Origin: Clostridiales bacterium
GTDB lineage: Bacteria; Bacillota; Clostridia; Tissierellales; Sedimentibacteraceae
Direction: 5' to 3'
DNA: 14,609 bases
Assembly: GCA_003487955.1 (NCBI GenBank)
Contig: DNNJ01000270.1
Span: 1-14,609, forward strand
The position numbers and the translations under genes were made by a program. Below the pieces are notes generated by a model. That model made no database searches. It saw only the letters and a list, made by a program, of their open reading frames with translations, and had not been told where the DNA came from. Of this stretch, positions 14,052-14,609 are shown piece by piece (position 1 is the stretch's first letter; each line of letters starts with the position of its first letter).

Positions 14052-14563
14052 TGAAAATCAGGAGAAAGAGAAATGTTAAAAATACCGCAGGATATAAATT
14101 TCTCATTTGCTTTATAACCGGATTGCTTTGGGGAACAGTTGCAGGCTCTTTGGGCATAAGCATATTAGTCAGCCATAGAATGGAAGGGTTTTATGAAAAG
14201 ATAGCATATTTGGAGCATACCATTGAAGATAAAGATGAAAAACTTAATAAGCTTGAAAGCTCAATCAACAATGCAAATATTGTGTTGAAGGATATTTCCG
14301 TCATATTGGAATTTACTAATTTAAGCAAAGAACAAATAGACATGATAGACAATATTGAAATTGAAAAATCAATAAAAGAAAAATATGCTTCCTCCTTAGG
14401 CAAGGAAATCAAGAGTTTAGATGCAGATATACTTGTGCAGGTTATAGATAAAAGAATACTAAGGTTCGATAGTACAGAGTACCAATTAATTGTTAATAAA
14501 CTTGTTCTGTCTGATATTCTAAAACTGTGGGTAGGAGTATCTCTATTAGAAGTTACCAACTAA
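14051..14563 (+). CDS. ytrI: Sporulation membrane protein YtrI
   Basis: A 170-residue single-pass membrane protein, the usual partner of YtrH in mother-cell sporulation operons. A short basic N-terminus (KIRRKRN) is followed by one membrane helix (about 14-36, FLICFITGLLWGTVAGSLGISIL). A long extracytoplasmic part follows whose first half (about 43-90) is a predicted coiled coil (KIAYLEHTIEDKDEKLNKLE). The call rests on this shape plus the tight linkage to ytrH. Three in-frame ATGs compete: 14039, 14048 and 14051. GGGGG at 14041-14045 is correctly spaced only for 14051, whose first base is shared with the ytrH TGA, so translational coupling is likely. A repeat starts at its stop codon. Confidence 0.85.
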   Translation: MKIRRKRNVKNTAGYKFLICFITGLLWGTVAGSLGISILVSHRMEGFYEKIAYLEHTIEDKDEKLNKLESSINNANIVLKDISVILEFTNLSKEQIDMIDNIEIEKSIKEKYASSLGKEIKSLDADILVQVIDKRILRFDSTEYQLIVNKLVLSDILKLWVGVSLLEVTN

Positions 14564-14589
14564 AGATGCCCTAACCCTATTTTTCTGAC
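14561..14589 (+). repeat. 30-bp repeat at the ytrI stop codon, copy 2
   Basis: TAAAGATGCCCTAACCC, then T, then ATTTTTC-T-GAC: the counterpart of 13325-13353. Here the repeat runs into a possible hairpin, CTATTTTTCT (14577-14586) with AGAAAAATAG (14599-14608), cut off by the window end. Confidence 0.8.
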
Positions 14590-14609
14590 CGAAGGGAGAG
14601 AAAAATAGC

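Overview
This is an AT-rich chromosomal window that looks like an anaerobic, endospore-forming member of the Clostridia. The support is ytrH-ytrI (sporulation membrane proteins) behind a sigma-E-like promoter, a butyrate kinase, a class III fructose-1,6-bisphosphatase, strong AGGAGG-type ribosome binding sites, and many hairpin-plus-T-run terminators. No rRNA, tRNA, CRISPR array or intact transposase gene was recognised. The species cannot be named from the sequence alone.

Layout. (1) 1-100: the last codons of an upstream gene and its terminator. (2) 233-1582: a two-gene unit with its own sigma-A promoter, encoding a ParA/MinD-type ATPase and a ComFB-family protein; no parB is present. (3) 1613-2412: a gene relic and the first copy of a 640-bp direct duplication carrying a small protein-kinase-like gene. 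(4) 2433-6521, minus strand: a complete multiple-monosaccharide ABC importer of the ChvE-MmsA-MmsB (CUT2) type, with promoter, lipoprotein binding protein, an intercistronic stem-loop, a double ATPase, a permease and a terminator. (5) 6587-8218: two minus-strand terminators, a gene for a 69-residue protein built from arginine-rich hexapeptide repeats, the second kinase-like copy, and a 44-residue glycine-rich/hydrophobic protein of sporulation-protein style. (6) 8262-11149: butyrate kinase (minus), a fold-type I PLP aminotransferase (plus) and a small DUF4359-like exported or membrane protein (minus), with related small palindromes beside the aminotransferase. (7) 11339-14609: fbp (class III), a 385-bp gap filled with palindromic and dispersed repeats, then the overlapping pair ytrH-ytrI.

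How the parts work together. The importer would bring in pentoses or hexoses. Fbp gives the gluconeogenic step and butyrate kinase an ATP-yielding fermentative step. These are separate transcription units, with no sign of one shared regulon. Sporulation is represented by ytrHI and probably by the 44-residue gene. The accessory feel comes from the duplicated kinase-like genes in direct orientation around the importer, the hexad-repeat gene, and at least three families of short intergenic repeats.

The items most worth a second look are the duplicated kinase-like module flanking the transporter, the ParA-ComFB pair, the hexad-repeat protein, and the repeat cluster between fbp and ytrH, including a repeat that begins at the stop codons of both fbp and ytrI.
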